A DNA stretch of 64,000 bases from Glossina fuscipes (GCF_014805625.2 NW_023998415.1:35327638-35391637); one strand, 5' to 3'; shown: positions 48,399 through 61,021, counted from the first letter of the stretch. The notes: generated by a model from the sequence alone, not told the origin. Program-made: numbers and translations.

Positions 48399-49730
48399 AT
48401 GGGTTAAAATTCTATATATTTTAGTATACTCGACCTAAAACTTTTTGTAGCATAAGTTTGTTTTTCTTTCTTCTTTCTTTCTTTTCATATCCGTTCAGCT
48501 TTTCGGTAGGAAAACCTCGCTTTAAAATCATTATCGCCGTTGAATAAAATAATGCTCAACAACGTTGGGCATATTTTATGGTATTAAAGAAGATAAATAC
48601 CTTATGCTCGGCATGCCATTCCGCATTTTATATTTCAGCGAATGAAAGTAAAGAAAGCAAAAAAAAAAACAAAAAAGTGAAAATGCGGAGAAATGCAGAA
48701 ATTGAAAAGTAGATTTATTCCGACATTTTTTTGCCAGTTTATATTTCCACATAACATATTTTAAGTTTATTAAATATTAATAGTATGCAGATTTTTTTCT
48801 CATCTTTTATGCATAACACTTACACCTGAACGCCCGACGAAATTACGAATGCGGTAAGCTCTCATGTATAGCAGCACCCGCGTAATAAAATCTTACTTAT
48901 TATTCCCTTTATTTATACACAAACAAATATAATATAATGTAATTGATGTACTATGACTCACATTCAACCACTTCATTAGCGTATACATATTTCTTATTTT
49001 TTTTTTTATCATTATTAACATACTTGAGTTTCTTGTTCTATCCGTTATACATTTCTTAAGACACAATAACAATCGTAACATCGTATATTGTGTTCTACTT
49101 AAATATTTGCATATGCCGGTATATGCGTTAATTTAAAATTTTACATAAACGTATTGTGCCTTGCTCGGGTTTGTGTTAACTTTCAACACCTAAATCCTAA
49201 CTACGATGAAGTACATATATATATATAAAGGTGAACGTTTTTGCAAAAACATTCTAATAAACACTGCGCGAGACTACAAACTCTATTTCTATTTATTTTT
49301 TTTTTTTTATTTATTTACTTTTTCTTCTTTTTTTTTTTTTTTCATAAAAATTAAAGTATACTTTTGCTTGGTATTTTTTATTATACATAACTGGAGCATA
49401 ATTTTGCTTGATATTTTTTGTACGATAAAAATTGATATGTAGCTTTGTTTGCTTAATTGCGAAATTTGAAAAAGATATTTGATATGAGGCGGGGTCCTTC
49501 CAAAATTAAAACACGTTCGTAACTTTCAACTTAATAAACTAACGGAAATCTGGTTATTTATCTATTCGCTATAAATTTTCTTTAGATGAAACAGCTACAA
49601 TTTCCGCAGTTTTAAAACAACCTTAACATATATGATTTCAATAAATTGTTTAGAGAAGAATTATATGAAAAAGGCAACGTGAGCATGGATTGTCTAATCG
49701 CAATATGTTCTTTTTTGTCATTTGTCGAAG
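47796..49730. other. Unassigned AT-rich stretch
   Basis: (GA)n at 48359-48397, several A/T runs and a (TA)n at about 49214-49227. No gene was recognised. Confidence 0.45.
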
Positions 49731-49734
49731 ACAG

Positions 49735-50560
49735 GATCATAGACGCCACAAAGTATTCTTGATCAGCATCAAATTCTAAATTGATTTAAGCATGTCCGTC
49801 TGTCCGTCTGTCCGTCTGTGCAATGTCTGTTGTTAGCATTCTCCTGGCCGCGAAAATAAACCTATCGACTCGAAATTCAGCAGAAACATTGAAAGTTCTT
49901 GCACATAGGTTGGCAGGACACGGCCACAGCACCACATACACTGAGAACGCTTCTGCTTTTAAAAAAGATTTAAAAATTGGATCATTACCCATTACTCATC
50001 AGTTACAGCAGTTAGATGCAAAAAAAATTTTTTAATAAAATTATTCCATGGACGATACTGTAGCACTTGTACAAGAATGAAAAAAATTAACCACGCCTGC
50101 ACAATACTATAAGTGTATCAGAATTTAATTATTTTTCAATATTTTTATAACGTGCGGGAAAGAGGTTTCAAAAACCCCATAAAGTATACAAATACTTGGT
50201 CAGTTTCAAATTCGGAATGCTCCAGATTCGGATGTCCGCCTGTTTGTTTGTCCATCTGTCTGTTTGCCGAACTTTATAGTGTTTGTGGTAGATATTCATT
50301 CGTTAGCGAAAATGAAGATCTCGCCTACAAATTGGCAAAAGAATTTGGAATTGACCTAAACGATTCCAAGGACACATCCATAAGGTCCGCTTGCCCATGC
50401 AATAAAAACTGTTTTATTTTGAAAATAGCAGAAATCAGCTGCGCCCACTCCATAATTGGGGGCATGAATATTTTGTTCTCTCACTGCATTAGTCTTTTTC
50501 AGGATAACGTTGATGGGTGTAAAAGATTCGGCCTTGACCGCATTTAATTTTCTTACTTAT
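49735..50560 (-). repeat. Family A, near-full-length reverse copy
   Basis: On the minus strand the left end is near 50545 (the reverse of AAAAGATTCGGCCTTGACCG). It is followed by the block whose plus-strand reading is CTGCGCCCACTCCATAAT, corresponding to GGAGTGGGCGCGG at 21.28 kb. The segment ATAAAGTATACAAATACTTG and the CTGTCTGTTTGCC block match 21.4-21.5 kb reversed. The right half, 49735-49990, holds GATCAGCATCAAATTCT, four GTCCGTCTGTCC-type units and GAAAGTTCTTGCACATAGGT. The 144-codon frame at 50113-50547, the longest in the window, lies in this repeat and is not shared with other copies. Confidence 0.6.
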
Positions 50561-51230
50561 TATAATTAATACGTAAATCATATAACCATTTATTGTACAA
50601 ACTAGAACATACGTTTTTCTTTATGTCATTCGTTGTCTTTTGTCAGTTAAGTGTCACAAAACAAGTTATTTAACATCCGTTATCTATTATCCATTACGCA
50701 AAACACCTATTAATGTGCATCTAGTAAATACGTATTTACTTTGGCAGGAGTCGAGTCTAATGGAAATGTTGGGAAATTTGATTACTATCGTCAAATTTGC
50801 AATAGATCGAATCATTCATTGTAAATGACAACTAACTCTAACACTATTATATCCCCCTTTTAGGGGGGGGGGGGGGGGGGGAATAGGGAAAAGATTGGAA
50901 AATAGGAAAAAAAAAAAACGAATTAAGGCATGCTTTTTATAGGGATTTTTATATAGTGGGGCCGGACCGATGCAAATATTTAAGTAAATTTCGTACAATT
51001 ACTTTCAATATCAATTTATTTTCATCGATCAATTTTGATCATAAAGTATAAAAAATTAAAGTTCCTCTGTCAAAATAAGTCTTACTTTGCGCAAGAGTTC
51101 GAAAAATTAGTACATCTTGACTCGAAATTTTCGCAACAATTCTTTGCAACGAAATACAATTATTTCGCGGTTTTTGACGAGGGATTTTGAAAATTTCAAA
51201 TTTATTTTACCCAATAGCTTTTATGAGACG
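50561..51230. other. Unassigned spacer with a poly-G run
   Basis: G19 at 50863-50881 is preceded by CCCCCTTTTA, so a short C5/G19 snap-back is possible. No gene was recognised. Confidence 0.45.
50863..50881. repeat. Poly-G run (19 G)
   Basis: The second of two G runs of nearly equal length in a very AT-rich window. The first is at 18986. Confidence 0.9.
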
Positions 51231-51465
51231 CGATTATAAAAATGATTCGAGTCAATTTATTTTCAATAGGGTTTATCCTTAAGTCAATATACGTTAATGT
51301 AACATATTGCGAACCGTCGATAGACCACAATGGACAGACGGACAGACAGACAGACGGGCACACAGACAGTAGACGAATAAATTTAACGATATATAGATCT
51401 GTCTCAGCATACATAAGCATGAACTTAATATACTCTATAGCGGAAGTAATATAGAGTATAAAAGC
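51230..51465 (+). repeat. Dispersed-repeat-like fragment with a GACAGACA block
   Basis: CACAATGGACAGACGGACAG, then further CAGACAGACGGGCACACAG units, and CATAAGCATGAACTTAATAT with ACTCTATAGCGGAAGTAATA and a final GAGTATAAAAG. The layout (GACAGACA block, AACTTAATAT, GGAAGT, final TATAAAA) resembles family B right ends, but the sequence differs enough to be a separate subfamily. Confidence 0.45.
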
Positions 51466-52009
51466 ATAATAAAAACTTTTACAATTTCATTATCAAATTT
51501 GCCTCTCGTTTACTTATTAGTTAGACTAATACGAAAAGCATTATTTATATAAGTATGCAGATTACTTATAAAAGAAATCGTTTCTCTTTATATAAAAAAG
51601 TGAGTCTGATAACCATAGAGAAAGTTTAAAGGATTATAAATTTGTTGAGTTTTAAAGCAAATTTAGTAGACTTAATTGTTTCAAAAATAATTTAAAAAGA
51701 TTTATTATTTGAAAATTTTTATACAAAAACACAAGAACGACGATAAATTACATGAAGCTTGATAAGCAAGCAAAATGCTTTGAAGAGACCAAAAATAGGA
51801 TAAGAAATTAAACTTTAAGGAGGAGCAACTGAAAAATTTTTACAAAGAAAATGCGTAAACAGAGTAACTACTTGTTTTATATGCATTTCTAAATTTCTAG
51901 TCAACGAAATCAGAAAAAGCGATACTCTGTCCTATATATATCTCGTATAAAATTAAAAAAAAAAAAGAAAATTTTTTTGATTTTTTTTCATCATTTATTT
52001 AAAATAAAA
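51466..52009. other. Unassigned AT-rich spacer
   Basis: Nothing recognisable. Confidence 0.4.
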
Positions 52010-53025
52010 ACATTATGGTCGGGCAAAGTTAACACTTCAATACCCTACACCACTTCGCTTAGTACAGTTATTCATTCATTTTGGTAATAATACATCAAAA
52101 ACTACACATTAGTTTCATGCAAAGGTATGCATAGCATTTATGAAAGCCCACCTGCTCGATGATCCCCAAGACATCATATGACGTAAATTTCATTTATTTA
52201 CCAAAAATTGTATTATTTTTGTATATAATTTCCGTCATGGAAAACTGCAAATTATACTTTTTATGCATATAAGGGCTTGCTTTTCCTGATAGCTCCTATC
52301 TATGTTAGGGTCGAAACGATCTATGTAATCTACGTTCCCTAGCGTTAATTTTTTTTTGCTAAATTGCTACTGTGGTCCCGTTGTCACCAAAAGAAACTGA
52401 AAAATTATACCATCTTCTGAATAGCTTACTATTCATGAGAAATCTTGTAAGGAATGGGGTGCAAAAAAAATCGACTCATGACCAAATTTTCGTCATAAAG
52501 CATTACTTTGGCACGTAAGGGCTTTTATTTCGTAAGAATTCTTATGTGCGGTGATATATAAAACATAGGTCAACGGATTTCAAATTCGGTACAATTGATT
52601 TAATTGTCATTTTGCTGTTATGAACGAATCTTCTCGATGACATATGGAATAGTACACGTTTTTACCATAAAAAGGTTCACTTTTCGTAGGGACGCTTGTA
52701 TAAAAAGGGATAGAAAAAGAGCTCCAGACGAACCAAATTTTTTCATACCAATTTAGAACGTCGTGATGCTATCACTCACCGACTTTTATCGAGGCATTTT
52801 TTTTATACGGGAAGTGGTCGGAAGAATGGAGCGATGCGAGCCATTTTCCATAGTGTTCGTTCGTACGTTAAAACATGTCAGTATGCCGAACTTTGTGAAA
52901 ATGTTTGCAAAATTGCGATCAACAAGATGGACAGACAGGCGTAAATCGATTGCAAAAAGTGAGTCTGAATCGACCGATTTAATAAACGATGTACAAAGCC
53001 GCACAAACCATTAATTGATTTACGG
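52010..53025 (+). repeat. Dispersed repeat family B, near-complete copy
   Basis: The left end is GGTCGGGCAAAGTTAACACT, TCAATACCCTACACCACTTC, then GCTTAGTACAGTTATTCATT. The interior shares TTTCGTAAGAATTCTTATGT, GCGGTGATATA, GGTCAACGGATTTCAAATTC and AGCTCCAGACGAACCAAATT with 34.28-34.48 kb. The right part has GGGAAGTGGTCGGAAGAATG, AACAAGATGGACAGACAGGC and GTAAATCGATTGCAAAAAGT, then TAATAAACGATGTACAAAGC and CGCACAAACC. No frame is conserved against the 34 kb copy, so it is non-coding. Confidence 0.65.
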
Positions 53026-53137
53026 TATAATGAGCGTACCCCCTCCAGAGCTTATGCTGCCTTTGCACGCACATGCGATATATGTAATATATTATTTTAA
53101 ATCGTCTGCAAAAATTACCGTTTGGGGAGGAATACCA

Positions 53138-53197
53138 AGAGAACGAGAAAGAGAGAGAGAGAGAAAAACAAAGAGAGGGAGAGAGAGAGAGAGAGAT
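53138..53197. repeat. (GA)n microsatellite
   Basis: GA units with a few AAA/GGG interruptions. Confidence 0.9.
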
Positions 53198-53955
53198 GTT
53201 TTTCGGTAAGAACTATGGAAAACCAAAATTGTGTATCCTTCACGGGTATGGGCGAGGATATAACTTATAGTGCTTATTAAGGTCACTTCAGAGCGCAACA
53301 AGGAAATGATAAAGATGCTCCCCCATTCCGCCATATTAATACTTAATACTGGCGTAAAGTTGAATATAAATTTCATGTATGCTTAATATCCCCACGAAAC
53401 CGTTATTCTTGTATCTCATAACAAATTTATAATTCACTGCAAGGATGTTAAGGTAAAAAGACAAATAAAAAATACATGCCTCGTACATAATATGAGAATA
53501 ATAAAGGAGGGAAGAGGAAGAAAGTTCTCTTTTAATTAAAAGTCTTATAAAAATACTTTTGGCTGTTAAATCTAAACAACATAAAAGCTTTCGGTACTTT
53601 CTAGTATATAATTTTGTGCCATTTTCTTTCTTTCACTTTTATTTTTACTTTAAAATTTGTACTTTTTATTGCTTCAAAGTTTGCGCCTTATAACTAGTAA
53701 GTGCTACGAAATTTTCTTTTATTGTTCCCATTTTGCTAAACATAATTGTGTTAACAGCTTATATAAAGTCTTTTAAACATCACTTGACATTGTCTGTTGG
53801 TAGATGTGAATCATTAAAATGCATCGCTCTACAGATGTTTCCATCAAAAGTCATATTTTCTTTCAAAAGTATATGTAAAAGGATTTGTTTTTAAAATAAA
53901 AACAAAAAAAAACAAAAAACCAAATTTTAAATAAGATAAGAACAACTTCGAATGT
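53198..53955. other. Unassigned AT-rich spacer
   Basis: No gene or element terminus seen. Confidence 0.4.
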
Positions 53956-53959
53956 CACA

Positions 53960-54180
53960 GACGGACAAGGCTGGTTATTAAATACCCTACCCTAGCACAT
54001 CGGACTCTTCTGACGATATAAACGCTCGCTTCTTATAAAAAAACTTACATAGAAGTATGGATCTATGTGATCGAAAGGATGGATGGAAAGCATGGATCTA
54101 TGTGATCCAAACTAAGCACGGTAAACTTAAATATATTCAATCACTATCTAAGATCAATCGTCATCATAAAGTAGACATCT
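53960..54180 (+). repeat. Family B left-end fragment
   Basis: GACAAGGCTGGTTATTAAAT, ACCCTACCCTAGCACATCGG. Downstream ATAGAAGTATGGATCTATGT and GATCCAAACTAAGCACGGTA parallel the ATAGATCTGTGTGATC segment near 33.94 kb. The string ATGGATCTATGTGATC occurs twice within 60 bp (about 54056 and 54092), a small local duplication. Confidence 0.45.
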
Positions 54181-54269
54181 TTGCTTATCTTTATTATCTT
54201 TATAAGGAAAGAAAGCAATTCTAAAATTTTCACATTTAACCCATTTTCCAAAATTCGCACAAACTTACC

Positions 54270-54870
54270 GCGAGACTTGTACGAAAAGTTTCCGACCCAA
54301 ATAACTAAATTTTTTTTTATTCGTCGATGTAGTCTTCAGCCTGCTTCGAGAAGGATACAATCAGCTCAGGTAGTAAATCAAACTTCCATTCATGCAATTT
54401 TACAATTGAAGCGTTCGGCTTGTCATTCGGTGTTTTTGTTCCATTTAGGCTTCTTTAGACATGTTCGCCGTCTGTAATATGTTCCTAAACTTAATTCGAT
54501 GGCTATCCAACACCATTCGATAAACTTCAGCGATATTTTTTTCAGTGAATGCGGCTTCAGGCCCTCTCAAACGTTTGATTGTCACTCAAGCTAAAGTGTT
54601 TCAATTCCACTACCCACGATTTCCCCATTTTCGATTCTAGTTGTAGTTTTCGGCGAATGACCTATCAAATATAAATAATTAATGACAGTCCTATGGTCAA
54701 TGTTTTTTCGATTTACCCAAAACGCTCGCCTTGACTCACCCAAATGATTGTCAGAGAGCAACTGTGCGTCCAAAATGACTGAAGTTTTCGTAACGTGTTT
54801 CCAAATTTTTGCGAACCACGGTCACGATCTTAATGTTCAGGTCGCAAATTAGGACAATAATAAACTGCTA
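54270..54870 (-). mobile_element. mariner relic, related to the 8.7 kb element
   Basis: The left end GCGAGACTTGTACGAAAAGT then TTCCGACCC resembles the 8.69 kb terminus (CGAGGGTTGGCTGAAAAGTT). At 54745-54830 the stretch ATTGTCAGAGAGCAACTGTG, CGTCCAAAATGACTGAAG, TTTTCGTAACGTGTTTCCAA and ATTTTTGCGAAC aligns with ATTGTCAAACGATAACTACG, CATCCAAAATGACTTGAA and AAATTTTTGTGAAC at 9670-9750. The minus frame at 54773-54591 would be the N-terminal transposase side. The right terminus was not found, and the length suggests an internal deletion. Confidence 0.6.
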
Positions 54871-56130
54871 ATACTAAAATACTAAAAATAAGGCTGAAGT
54901 CTTATATAAACTTTTAACAGACCTATATGATTTCTCGATAGTATCAATTTTCAAATGATACGTGTCACAATTTCATGTCATTATCACCATTGGTTTAAAA
55001 GTTGTTTTTAAAAATTGAGCATATAAAGACCGGTTTATTGGATCGGGGGAAAAAAACATTGAAAGGTTCACTCTCTCACTAGAGGGTATCCTTAGTGTCA
55101 CAAATCGTGCATAACTACTTAGGTGCATACATTGTCTATCCTGGACCTTGTAATCTCCGTTTGCCGTTATTTTTATTCGCTGCAAGCCTCCCTTGACGAT
55201 CGGAAACTGAAGAGAATTATGGGACTTTCTGAAAAATGGCACAAGGCCACCAAGATATTTGAAAGAAAAGAAAAAAAACAAAAATATCCTTTCATACTTT
55301 TTCTCTAATCTATCATTTTGGCCCTAAAGTCCAAGGGCATCATTCGATGCACTGTAATACTAATAGTAAGTAGCGAGCGATTATGCAAAGTCAATGTACG
55401 TTTTAAGTGTATAACTGAATTTATACAAGATAGTTTTATATTGTGACCATTAGAAGGACCCTTCTTGTTGTGTTGGCAGAAATTCATTCCTTAAATGTAA
55501 TCTTCTCAAGTTGACAGAGATTGAGATAATTAAATTACCTTGAAACGCTTTGCACTTTTAAAAGGTTAGGGGAATTTACTATCAAATGGTTGGTATAAAT
55601 TTTAAAAGTATATTTTTTAAAGCGATTAAACTAAAAATAAAAAGTTCTCTGTTTTATTCATGCAAAAACTTTCAAGTTTTGTGTTTTTTTTTTTTTTTTT
55701 CAAAAAGCACTCAAAAGCATGCTTTTAAGTATCTCTTAAAATAAATTATTCTACATTTGCAATTTAAGAACATAATCTCTATACCATATGACTTTTTCGA
55801 AAATACCTTATCTCTTATATTCCAATATATATTGGGATAATAACGAAATTCTCGTTATCTTCTAAGATTTTCGATAACTGTGCACTGTGAAGTAATGAAT
55901 AAATCCGTAACTTTTTCACCTGAATGCCCTGAGTTTAAGCTCTAGCCATTAGGGTAAGTTATCCCAAAAAGTGAACGGAATAATAATAATTTTTGTAATG
56001 AAGTGAACTAACGAATTAAGTAGATCGCCTTCTACGAATTCTTCAAAGACGTCATGGGCTTCAAGACCTGTAGGCTTAATTCAAAAGATAATGCTGCTGA
56101 ATCGTCACACGACTGTTGAACAATGGATAC
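54871..56130. other. Unassigned AT-rich stretch
   Basis: A minus frame at 54973-55281 (102 codons) and a plus frame at 55123-55308 overlap. Neither has a known motif. T-rich runs lie near 55685-55700. Confidence 0.45.
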
Positions 56131-56137
56131 TCAAAGT

Positions 56138-56515
56138 CTAAATAGTCATCGCGGTGGATGGGTCAGGTGAGCATGGTGTTAGCAGTGCTAATAAGGAATA
56201 TTCCATCTTTCGCCTTGTCATCAGCGGTTGTTACTCCTTCTGACGAACAGCGATTTCAATCAATGACTGATAGTCTATTACAGACAAGGAGACTCAGTGA
56301 ACTATTAACATTGATCATAAGGCTAAATAGCCATGGCGGTCCCATATGGTTGGGGGTCAGATGAGCGTGGTGTAATGCGTAGCTATTTCGCCTAAGGAAT
56401 GTTAGCAGTGCTAATCAGGAATATTCCATCTTCCATCTTACGTTACTCCTGCTGACGAATAGTAAATGCAATCAGTGACTGATTGTCTATTAAAGACAGA
56501 GAAAGCAGAGCTTAT
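56138..56515 (+). repeat. Two-unit imperfect tandem repeat (about 190-220 bp units)
   Basis: The first unit starts TAAATAGTCATCGCGGTGG at about 56138 and has GGTCAGGTGAGCATGGTG, TTAGCAGTGCTAATAAGGAA, TATTCCATC, CTTCTGACGAACAG and TCAATGACTGATAGTCTATT. The second starts TAAATAGCCATGGCGGTCCC at about 56325 and has GGTCAGATGAGCGTGGTG, TTAGCAGTGCTAATCAGGAA, TATTCCATC, CTGCTGACGAATAG and TCAGTGACTGATTGTCTATT. The second unit carries an extra insertion of about 28 bp after GTGGTG. It looks like a satellite monomer pair or a short local duplication. It is GC-richer than its surroundings and not coding. Confidence 0.75.
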
Positions 56516-57780
56516 ATATTTGTGGCGGTACGCAATAATTAGTCGCTTTGTACACAGCCTCAAAAACCGCGGTTGCGATGACAGGAGCAATGGAGAATAA
56601 TTTAAATAAAAATGATATCCTATCACTTGTGTTTTCATCATAAAGTGAATTTTTACACTTTACATTCACATTCCTAATATTTCATATTTATATTAAGCAT
56701 TTTATTATGCAAATAATATTTAAGGTCATAAGTTGAATGTTAAACATTTTAAAAATACTACATGACCTTTCACCATTCAATTTTCTTGAAACTTTTTTGC
56801 TAACCACCTAAACTGATGTAATGTTTGCAAATGCCATTTGGGAATATGTCATAATAAGCGACATCAATACGTTAACATTGACACTGTATACCGTCGAAGA
56901 TACTAAAGAACGTGCCATTTGTGTATTCCATTTAGCATCGCTGCACAACGACCCGATAACATATACACATTATGGCACATAGTAAATTTTGTTGAATGCA
57001 CTTTTTTTGGTTTTGATCAATTGTTTTGTTTTTCCAAAGCAAAAAAAAACCCTTAAATATATTCTTTAAAATAAATTTCGAAAGTGAAGCTAGTAAAAGT
57101 AAGTGTTCGCTTGGTAAACAAAGTATAATATTTTACTCAACTCATTAATTGCAACTACTACTTTTATTGCAACTACTTTAGAATTCACCAATGGGAAAAG
57201 GCATATATTATTTTCATCGTTTCGCTTGAAAAATACCTACAATTTTATATCTTGTATATGTAACCTTGATGAACACAAAATTTCCAAGTTTGTCCGTTTG
57301 CCCGAATAAACGAGAGAACATGATTAAATTATCTGAGAGAAGAAAGTCACTCTGATCAAGAATACATATGTATATATATATATAAATGTGTTTCAATACC
57401 GAGTATAAACTCAAAAAGGCCTATATAAAGTAAATTCCTTAACCGCGTGACATGAGTTCGTGCAAAGCAGTTTAATTATTCTTGATGCTCATTGCGTCCA
57501 ACTGTTTTTTATAAAACGAATAAGCATTTATTTACAATAAGATCCGAAATATAACGATATTACACTCGTTATTTCAGTTCTCTGAACTATTTTTCTGTCC
57601 ATGACACAGTAGAAATTGTAGAAAATATTCGGTTGTCTAATTTGATTAGAAAATTGCGGATAATTTTAGGTTAAACAATGTTTTACTATCTGCTTTATGA
57701 AGGCTATGTAAAGATAGGTAATATGTTATATTTTTATATATAACATATATATTTATATTTTGTATATATGTTTTAATATG
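56516..57780. other. Unassigned AT-rich spacer
   Basis: A (TA)n-like tract at 57366-57384 and TA-rich blocks near 57725-57785. No gene was recognised. Confidence 0.45.
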
Positions 57781-57784
57781 TATA

Positions 57785-58120
57785 GTTTTATACCATAGAG
57801 GAGAGCACTTGTTGTGGTTCAAGGGTATGTTAAGTTTGGCCAGGTGTATGCATAGCAAACGGGAAGGTATGAGATAGATCCACCTTTTATTATACCCAAA
57901 GTGATTCAGAATCACTTTCTGAATGAATTGGTCTTAACTTGTCTGTCCGGTCTTATTTTCTTTCAATCAACTTACAAGTTGATTGACGCATTGGCGCATT
58001 TTAATAAAATTTCATATACCGATAAGTTTTGTTTCAAGGACGAACGCTATTAAAAATGACTCGCATCGTACCACCTTTTCAAGCACTTCCCTTACATATT
58101 AATATCATTTCTCTTAATGC
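57785..58120 (-). repeat. Family B, reverse copy of the right half
   Basis: GGTATGTTAAGTTTGGCCAG, GTGTATGCATAGC, CCCAAAGTGATTCAGAATCA, CTTTCTGAATGAATTGGTCT and ACTTGTCTGTCCGGTC, then TTTTAATAAAATTTCATATA and GCATCGTACCACC. The order is the same as the reverse copies at 42.7 and 46.4 kb. Confidence 0.55.
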
Positions 58121-60475
58121 GAATCGAATTGGTGTAAGCTATTTCGTAATGGGCCGTGTCCCACTGTAGTGTAGTTTTACGGGTTTGAAAAGTCTTTTCA
58201 AATGATTTGTAAGCAAAAGACATGATATATATATGTATATATATATATATATATAATGTACAATAGCAAAGAAAAGAAGAAAAATATGAGTGATAAACGA
58301 AAGGTCTTCGATATAATTGATTTTATTATTTTTATATGCTACGCACATACAAACAAAGCGACTGCAGACAATTTTCTTTCTAATGCTTTTTCGATTATTA
58401 GGACAATTTCTCTCGTTTTTGTTTTTGTTTTTTTTTTTTTTTGTTTTCGTGCTTTTTAATGCGTATATGGGTTGGTGCGTAAGATTGAGTGTGTCAATGT
58501 ATATGAGATATATATAAACATTTTGTTCGACTTTATTGTCAAGAAGATAGATGTATTTACACGAAACTTAAACAGTTAAGCAGCTAAGTTAAAAATTATC
58601 AAACATTTTCAAAATACACATTCAGTTTAATGAGAGTTTAACTCACACACATTTGTATTCAATATAAAAAAACCGAGATGACATACTGTCGATGTGTGAC
58701 TAAAAAGAAGAAACTTGATTAATATCTATCTATATATATCTTATATGGGCTTTGGTGTTAAAAGAAAGTAAAGAAAGCAAACTGAAATTTGTGTCAATCT
58801 TAACGGTTAGTGAGTCTGTTCATTGGGTCGATTGGGTAAACAGTGAGAATTAATGTAGTATTAAATTGAATAAATATACATGGAAGTTGCCACACGAAAA
58901 GGACAAAACGGACAAAAACGACACCTGCTTTAGAGAAACTTTAAAGTACATTTTTAAAGCGTTCTTCCTTTTATTAGTGATAGTGAAAGTTTTTATTTGA
59001 TTTGCATTCCACATCCATATATTTTCCATAGTCAATGGCATTCTTCGCTTAAAAGAGTACAATAAAATTTATTTAATCTGCGCGATCTATCTAATTCTTT
59101 ACTTATTTTTTCTTTCCTTTTTCGATTATATTCCTTTGAAGTTTATTCTCAATATTAATAACCCACCAGATTTACTGAGAATCAGCAGACCTATCAAAAC
59201 AGACCAGGAAAGCTATTACTTAGACGCTTTAATAGCTCATCAAAGTTTATTGTGTTTGCTATTACTGTTAACACCAAAAATACCCCGTGGATTAATAGGG
59301 CCTTTTCGAATTTTTGACCTGAAAAAACGGGTGGTTATAAAGCTTCCGGAAGCATGAAGTGATTTGTTCTCTAATGATTACAATTCATATGAAAAAATCT
59401 TTAAATATCCGTTGTCTAGTTGTCGAGATACCAATGGCATCTAACTATTTCACCATTATGGGTCAATTGGACCCATTAATTTTGATGAAATCATTACGAT
59501 CATATTAATTTATTATAGGAGTCTGGTTAAAAAATGGCCCTGATCTTCACGACGTCGAAAGTTGTAGACGAAAATATTGTTACGAAAACGTAATATTTGA
59601 TGCTATGAGTTTTCATGAAAATTAATCGATTTGCTAAAAAGATTAAATCCCAAGGAAGGAGGAAAACTAAATACACATTCGCGGATTAACATTTTAACGG
59701 ATTAAAAATGGCATCATACAGGTAAAAAGAGCATATAAGTGCAGCATTCGAATGGATAAGACCAGAACGAGAATTTAAGTCTTGTAGATATAAGTTCCTG
59801 CAAATAATGTGTAACTAGGTCTCCCCACAGTGCAGCGCTAGTACGAACTTAATCACAGAAGAAATTGAAAAAAATAACATAGAAATCACGAAAGACGTTA
59901 CAACAACGTTACAATATCAAAAAAAAAAAAAAGATGCCGGCATATTTTTAAGTTGTTTAAGCTGCTAGTCCAGCTGCTAGACGTGTATGTACATAAATCA
60001 CAACAATGTTTTAACTTTCGCTTGCAAATCGATCAAGTACTGCTTGTATGAAATTTCAACTTCCTATCTTCATTTTTGCAAACTTCCCGCGGCCCCCAGA
60101 TATTATGGGGCAAAATAACTAACTCACATATCTAGAAATAGTTGCATGCAAAACGTCATTAATAATTCTAGTGCTAATATGAAAATAAATAAGAAAAACT
60201 CTTTTGCAAAATACCTTCCCTCTTATCAGATATTATTGTAAAGATTATCTTTTAAATTTGAAATCCATATTTAAGTAAAATGCAATAAATAAAATGAACA
60301 TAAAAATGGGTATTTATTCAAATATATCGCGTTTGTCCCACTTTCGAGTTTAATTTGACCTTGGCTACTCCCTCGTATCATTAAATGTTGTTGTTATTGG
60401 CCCACACAGCATTTTTCTTTTAATTAAAATTCAATTTTCATATCGGTTGTCAATTGCTTGTAGTTTTTTATTTTA
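58121..60475. other. Unassigned AT-rich stretch
   Basis: (TA)n at about 58225-58254 and a T-run at 58428-58441. No gene was recognised; the frame at 59136-59357 has no known motif. Confidence 0.45.
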
Positions 60476-60477
60476 AT

Positions 60478-60878
60478 ATTTATACCCATCAGCGAGGAAA
60501 AGTTATTGTATATTCATATCGTTAAAGCGTTTGCAACGACTTCAATTTTCTCAAATGTCTTACACTTTCTTGCCCAATTATTGATATTAGTAAAATTAGT
60601 CAAATTAAAAGTCACGTCCAAGAGTATGTTTTTTGTTTCAGAAGCAAGATTTTTTCGCTTATTACTCACAATATGCAAAAGCCGATCGACTCGTAACACT
60701 TTTCATTTGTATACTAAGATGTGATTCTATAAAATTTGCACAAAGGCGTAAAGATTCATCCACGTCCATCCAATAGTTTATAGAATATTAAGTGCATTTC
60801 CTCTTCTTCATAGGACAATGACGATTGTATTATATAAGATTCGGCCACAGCCAAAAATGACTTTCTTACTTCTTCTTA
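60478..60878 (-). repeat. Family A, internally deleted reverse copy
   Basis: The plus strand starts with the reversed right end (TTATACCCATCAGCGAGGAA, ATATTCATATCGTTAAAGCG, TTTGCAACGACTTC). It ends with the reversed left end (GGACAATGACGATTGTATTA, ATAAGATTCGGCCACAGCCA). Only about 300 bp of interior remain. Confidence 0.55.
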
Positions 60879-60982
60879 TTATTCTTTGTTAATATTTCTT
60901 GTTTTTTTTTGCAACGTTAACGAGAGCTTTTTCATTTGTACTACACGTACTCCATAAGTAACTAACGTTGCATGCAAATCTG

Positions 60983-60986
<4 letters not shown>

Positions 60987-61021
<35 letters not shown>
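60987..61021. repeat. (TA)n microsatellite
   Basis: About 17 TA units. Confidence 0.95.

Noticed and set aside
50113..50547. The longest open frame in the window (144 codons)
   Set aside because: It lies wholly inside a reverse copy of family A and is not open in the other copies. It has no known motif.
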